DNA of 64,000 nucleotides from Membranipora membranacea (taxonomy: Eukaryota; Bryozoa; Gymnolaemata; Cheilostomatida; Membraniporidae). The stretch's first letter is position 1; each line of letters opens with the position of its first letter. Both the position numbers and the translations under genes were made by a program. The DNA lies in the NCBI GenBank assembly GCA_914767715.1, contig OU612069.1, forward strand, positions 5,456,001 to 5,520,000, written 5' to 3'. The notes under the pieces were generated by a model. That model made no database searches. It was not told where the DNA came from and was given only the letters and a program-made list of their open reading frames with translations. Shown piece by piece: positions 60,001-64,000 of the stretch.

Positions 60001-61310
60001 AGACTTGACGAGTTATCTTATAGGTATTAAAAAATTAAGAGTTTACTGTGATAACATTAACCCCCTTCAGGTGTACTGAAATGACTTAGGTAAAATAATG
60101 AATAAATCTGCCGGTCCCTGTTTTAGAATCCCAATGTTTCTCTGTCATGTGGAGGTTTCCAAGATTTCTGGTTCTTCTATCATACTTGAGTACTTTTTGT
60201 ATTCTGCTTTCACAATTAAATTTTGGTTCCATTTTCATATTAGGAACAATAATTTAAGTCGGCATTCAATAATCTGATATTATTTTAAGTGATGTCATGT
60301 TAGAAGACCAGACTTCAGGTTCACATCAAATCATCATTGTGATATTAATATTGCATCATCGTATTGTGCTGAGTGTGAGGCTTCTACACGATTTAATCCC
60401 TTTCATTGTTTTAACCTTTTGTAAACAAAAGAATCCTTTATATGCTGAGCCTGATTTTTTTCAATAGAGGATAAATGTAGCATGTCAGCTGGCATCCAAA
60501 GTTTATATGAGAAAACTGAGAATAAATTTTAAGAAATGCTGCATTAAATGAATGGAAAATGCGATAGAGTGACCCTAAATGATTCATCCATAGGCAACGT
60601 CACAACTAAGTCACACAAAAAATTTGACGCTTCTAGCATTTGTAGAAGTGAATTTTAATTGAATGATCTGGTTAATAAAAGATATTTTTTTGCCAACATT
60701 TCATCACGTTGTATGAAATTCATGATTTTTTGCATTCATTTCGTTTATCAAATAGTAATTACACCACCAAGCCTGGACAATAACTTTCAATCGTTTCGTG
60801 ATGGTTTTTGCATCAAATTTAAAAAATGTAGGGGGAGATAAAGAGGAAACCATATAAGTCACTGAGAAGCAGAAATAACATCAATTTGATAACAAGATGC
60901 TGCTGTTTGTGAAGCAATTTTGAAACTCGATATCCGATCGAAATTGATTGAGTTATGAACATAAAACCTGAATTGTTGACAGTAAATCAATGATAATATC
61001 ATTGCTTACTACACCTGCCAACGACGTTGCATTGCCCACAATTGAGGCCTCACTTCAGCTATATGTAGTGTCCTGTCTAATTGTATAATTAAATCTATGG
61101 GTGCTATTGATAATGTTACAAAAATTAATACAAATTTGTTATCATATTTCAATTAAGGTGCAATAATCTAGTATTTACCCTGAAATATACAGCCTATATC
61201 TTGCTCATAAAATTGGTCACAGCTTTAGAGTTTCACAATACACAAGTTAGTAATATTTACATCTAAACTTATCCGTGATAATTTATTATCATTTCGTTGA
61301 GGGACAAAAA
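60001..61310 (+). repeat. Array segment beta, copy 7
   Basis: Right two-thirds of beta with empty TTAA site near 60,283; leads directly into alpha copy 9. Confidence 0.8.
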
Positions 61311-63145
61311 ATTATGCTGCTAGATACTTTTTTACCACTCGCACATACAAATCTTCTGCAAAAAAGTGTAGGTATCTTCATCAGTAGGGGATGATCTAAT
61401 GACGTCATTTGCCGAACAATCATGTAGGGTTATTGACATTTTAAATTTCGGAATGTTTTTCCATAAAGTGATTGTTATTATTATAATTACCTAACTATGG
61501 CATAAATTACTTCTTGTTATGAGAATAATACGGAATCTTCAGGTGGGAGATGTGGGTTGAAAGTCAACAAAAGTATTTTAATATAGAAAAAAAATGTTGT
61601 GTGATATGGTTATTGCAGTATTTTGAGCAATAGTAGGGGTGTTGGTTAGAAGATGTCTCTTTGCCGATTTAAGCCTGCATTACAAGACTAAAATCCATGT
61701 TTTACAGCACAATTGGAGCAATTGAACTTGTAAGAAGATAATTCCTAATTTAGCGATATGTTGGTCAGTGCTGCCAAAAAAATGAATTTATAATGTCATT
61801 CATCGTAAATATGTAGCAAATTTAATTATTCTCAGTAGCGAGCCTGTCTGCCAACATGTCTGACAATCAACAAAACCAATAAATTGGTAACAACTGTGAA
61901 AATTATTACACAGGGTAAACTAGTCAAGGATTGAATATTCCACTTGATTTCCTCATTGCTCCAATGAATATATTTAAAATAGTCCTAAAAGTGGATAACA
62001 AATGCTTAAACATCCTAAATCTAATTTGACTTAAAACTGTCACAAGGCAAAGGCATATCAATTCTATCATCAAGCGGTACCGTTATTTATACCTTGAACA
62101 GTATTCAAATGCATGTAAGTGATGATGTAATAATTGTTTGAAATAAGGTTGTATTCTTAACCATGTGGATTCATATTCCTTGGGTGGCTCTGAGGCTGTT
62201 ATTTGAGATTACTGTAATGTTGTTAGTGTGCACACCTAATTCAACCTGTTGAAGGCGAGAATTTGGCTATTATTCATATTGTGTAGCTTGCTGTATGGTC
62301 ATTACCTTTGTGTGTGATACTACCATGGTTATGATGATTGTGTATACATTTTGGATTCCTATTTGTATATATTTTTTTGTTTACGTGTTCTGCAGCTAGC
62401 TGCCTATCAAATCTGTTTCTCAGTTTGTACCTGACTTTGAGAAGCCTAGGTGATGACAGTGATATATTGAGTTGTTTCTTCTAAAATCTTTCATTCAAGT
62501 AAGTTTTTGCAAAGAGCAAGTGTCGTTATAAATGACTTCTTAATTTTTGTGATGTTTTTGTTACGTCCTCTCAAGCAAAGTTTTATTTGTTTTACTCTTT
62601 CACTTGAGCTTTTAAGCAGGAAATCTGATAGTTGCCACATCTTTGCGTCTTGATCTTGAATATCTTTCACAGAACAAGAAGTTCCTTATCCATAAAAAAT
62701 AAGCTATAATCAATAAATTGGCCTGTGCCATAAACAGAAGTCAAATTTATCCCTGTTGTCAGGGGAACACCATGGCTACTGGGATTTAAAAAAAAAATTG
62801 AAAAACAATAAATCTATTACAGAATAGGTGCTCAATTAGTCTGTGTCCCAATCTCTTACAACTCAGATGTTTCTGTCCAGTGACCAGCAATGCTTTATAA
62901 GTAACACCAGACAATACTTAATAACTTTGTCAAGGTATGTAGGCCTACTACGATACAATACAATTCATTCTATATATGTGTGGTACCCAGTCACAGGTTA
63001 CGAAGTGCAGTGAAGTGAATAAGTTATGGTTGTCATCTTACATGTCAGCCCTTTGTTGTTTGATCTCAACCAAATTTTGTATGCAGTACATACTTGGCAC
63101 TGAGAATAATATAAGAAAATATGACTGTGTATACAGAAGCTTACT
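61311..63145 (+). repeat. Array segment alpha, copy 9
   Basis: Shares alpha landmarks and is closest to copy 1 (14,192) in its left part; ends after CAGAAGCTTACTGTG. Confidence 0.8.
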
Positions 63146-64000
63146 GTGCAAGTCAACACAAATATTTTCCTGAATTGATATTGGAAACAATATTATTGTG
63201 CTGATGTTATTAGAGTAATGTACAGCTTTCGGTTAGAAAATGTGTCGTTCCCTTATTTAAGCCTGCATGACAAAAATAATAATACCATTTTTAACAGCAT
63301 GATTAGATCGTTTAAATTTGTAGGAACACATTACCTATTTGAGCAATATGTGGGTGTAGTCGTGTGATACAGATAGTGGTGTGATATGTGCTGCCCAAAA
63401 TTATATTCATATTTATTATTATTTTTATTTATCGTGATATTCATTGTTTAGTTGAGCCAATTGTAACATATTAAAGGCTATTATTTTCAGTTACATATAT
63501 TATGAGCCTGCCTGCCAGCATGTCCGTCAATCAACAAACCTAATCAGGTGGTAACAACTGTGATAATACTTAATTTCCTTTTTTTACAGTATATACTTTT
63601 GAGAAATAAACTCCTTTAGCTCATATAATCGAGAAAGGGTAGCCTAGTAGCTAGTGCATTTTACAAGGAAAAATAGAGCTGCATTGAAACCTTCAGCAGG
63701 TACTGATTTTCGTATTTGATCACTCACTCACTGCAGCTGATGGAATTCCAAACTATCCACCTGTGTCCATGCATCCTGTGCCCATCTGTTGGACACTGTT
63801 GGCATGCAACCTGTACTGGACGGGTGTTGACTGACGGGCAATATGTTTTAATGGATGGACAGGTTTTTGCTGGACGGATAGACAAAGAAGTATGGCCAAT
63901 TTTTTTCAGCTCTTTCCACCTCTTCTGACTCGCGCTAAATAATATTACTTGGCGGCAAAGTGTTTTTAAACTAATCAATTTAGCAAGCCATCTGGAAAAG
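63146..64000 (+). repeat. Segments eta and delta, last copies
   Basis: 63,150-63,570 is eta; 63,570-64,000 is delta with GGACGG-like words. The array runs off the window. Confidence 0.65.

Overview
This is animal (metazoan) nuclear DNA, about 35% GC by eye. It is intron-rich, full of decayed transposons, and has one gene split into short exons with standard GT..AG junctions. The protein families present (LRR-Roc-COR GTPase, caspase-like protease, aldo-keto reductase, BEL/Pao retrotransposon) fit a marine invertebrate, perhaps a non-bilaterian such as a sponge. I cannot fix the phylum from the sequence.

The main content is one minus-strand gene from at least 38,599 down to 4,779, with its N-terminus beyond the right edge. 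I rebuilt it from seven exons with matching phases. Three separated 141-bp LRR exons (38,459-38,599; 28,885-29,025; 18,575-18,715) are followed by a 1.95-kb exon with the last LRR, a Roc GTPase and a COR-like region (6,660-8,608). A 66-bp linker exon (6,364-6,429) and two caspase-like exons (5,425-5,843 with the His, 4,779-5,207 with the Cys and a p10-like part) complete it. The predicted product is LRR(n)-Roc-COR-caspase: 953 residues from the Roc exon on, 1,094 with the three LRR exons. An LRR sensor joined to a GTPase switch and a protease effector suggests a cell-death or innate-immune receptor; that role is inference. I do not recognise this architecture among the described animal ROCO proteins.

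Downstream of the gene (left part) are a 258-bp TA-flanked MITE, one orphan aldo-keto reductase exon (2,665-2,769), and a 14-copy satellite with a 100-103-bp unit (833-2,262). The ~10-kb intron between the Roc exon and the nearest LRR exon holds a fold-back element and a broken BEL/Pao retrotransposon (gag, protease, RT and RNase H remnants; no integrase).

From 14.2 kb to the right end the DNA is a degenerate, same-orientation array of large segments, here called beta then alpha then delta/epsilon, about 10 kb per full unit. Three units carry an LRR exon, so LRR-exon amplification and intron amplification appear to be one process. Comparing units gives empty sites for later insertions: a 2.15-kb TTAA-flanked transposon (21,523-23,673), a 434-bp solo LTR (52,557-52,990) and a ~0.67-kb insert (about 35,783-36,452). 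Other copy-specific events are a 2.9-kb near-identical direct duplication, a 13-unit heptamer microsatellite, a short inverted duplication, and one inverted beta fragment. From 40 to 64 kb I find array units but no intact LRR exon.
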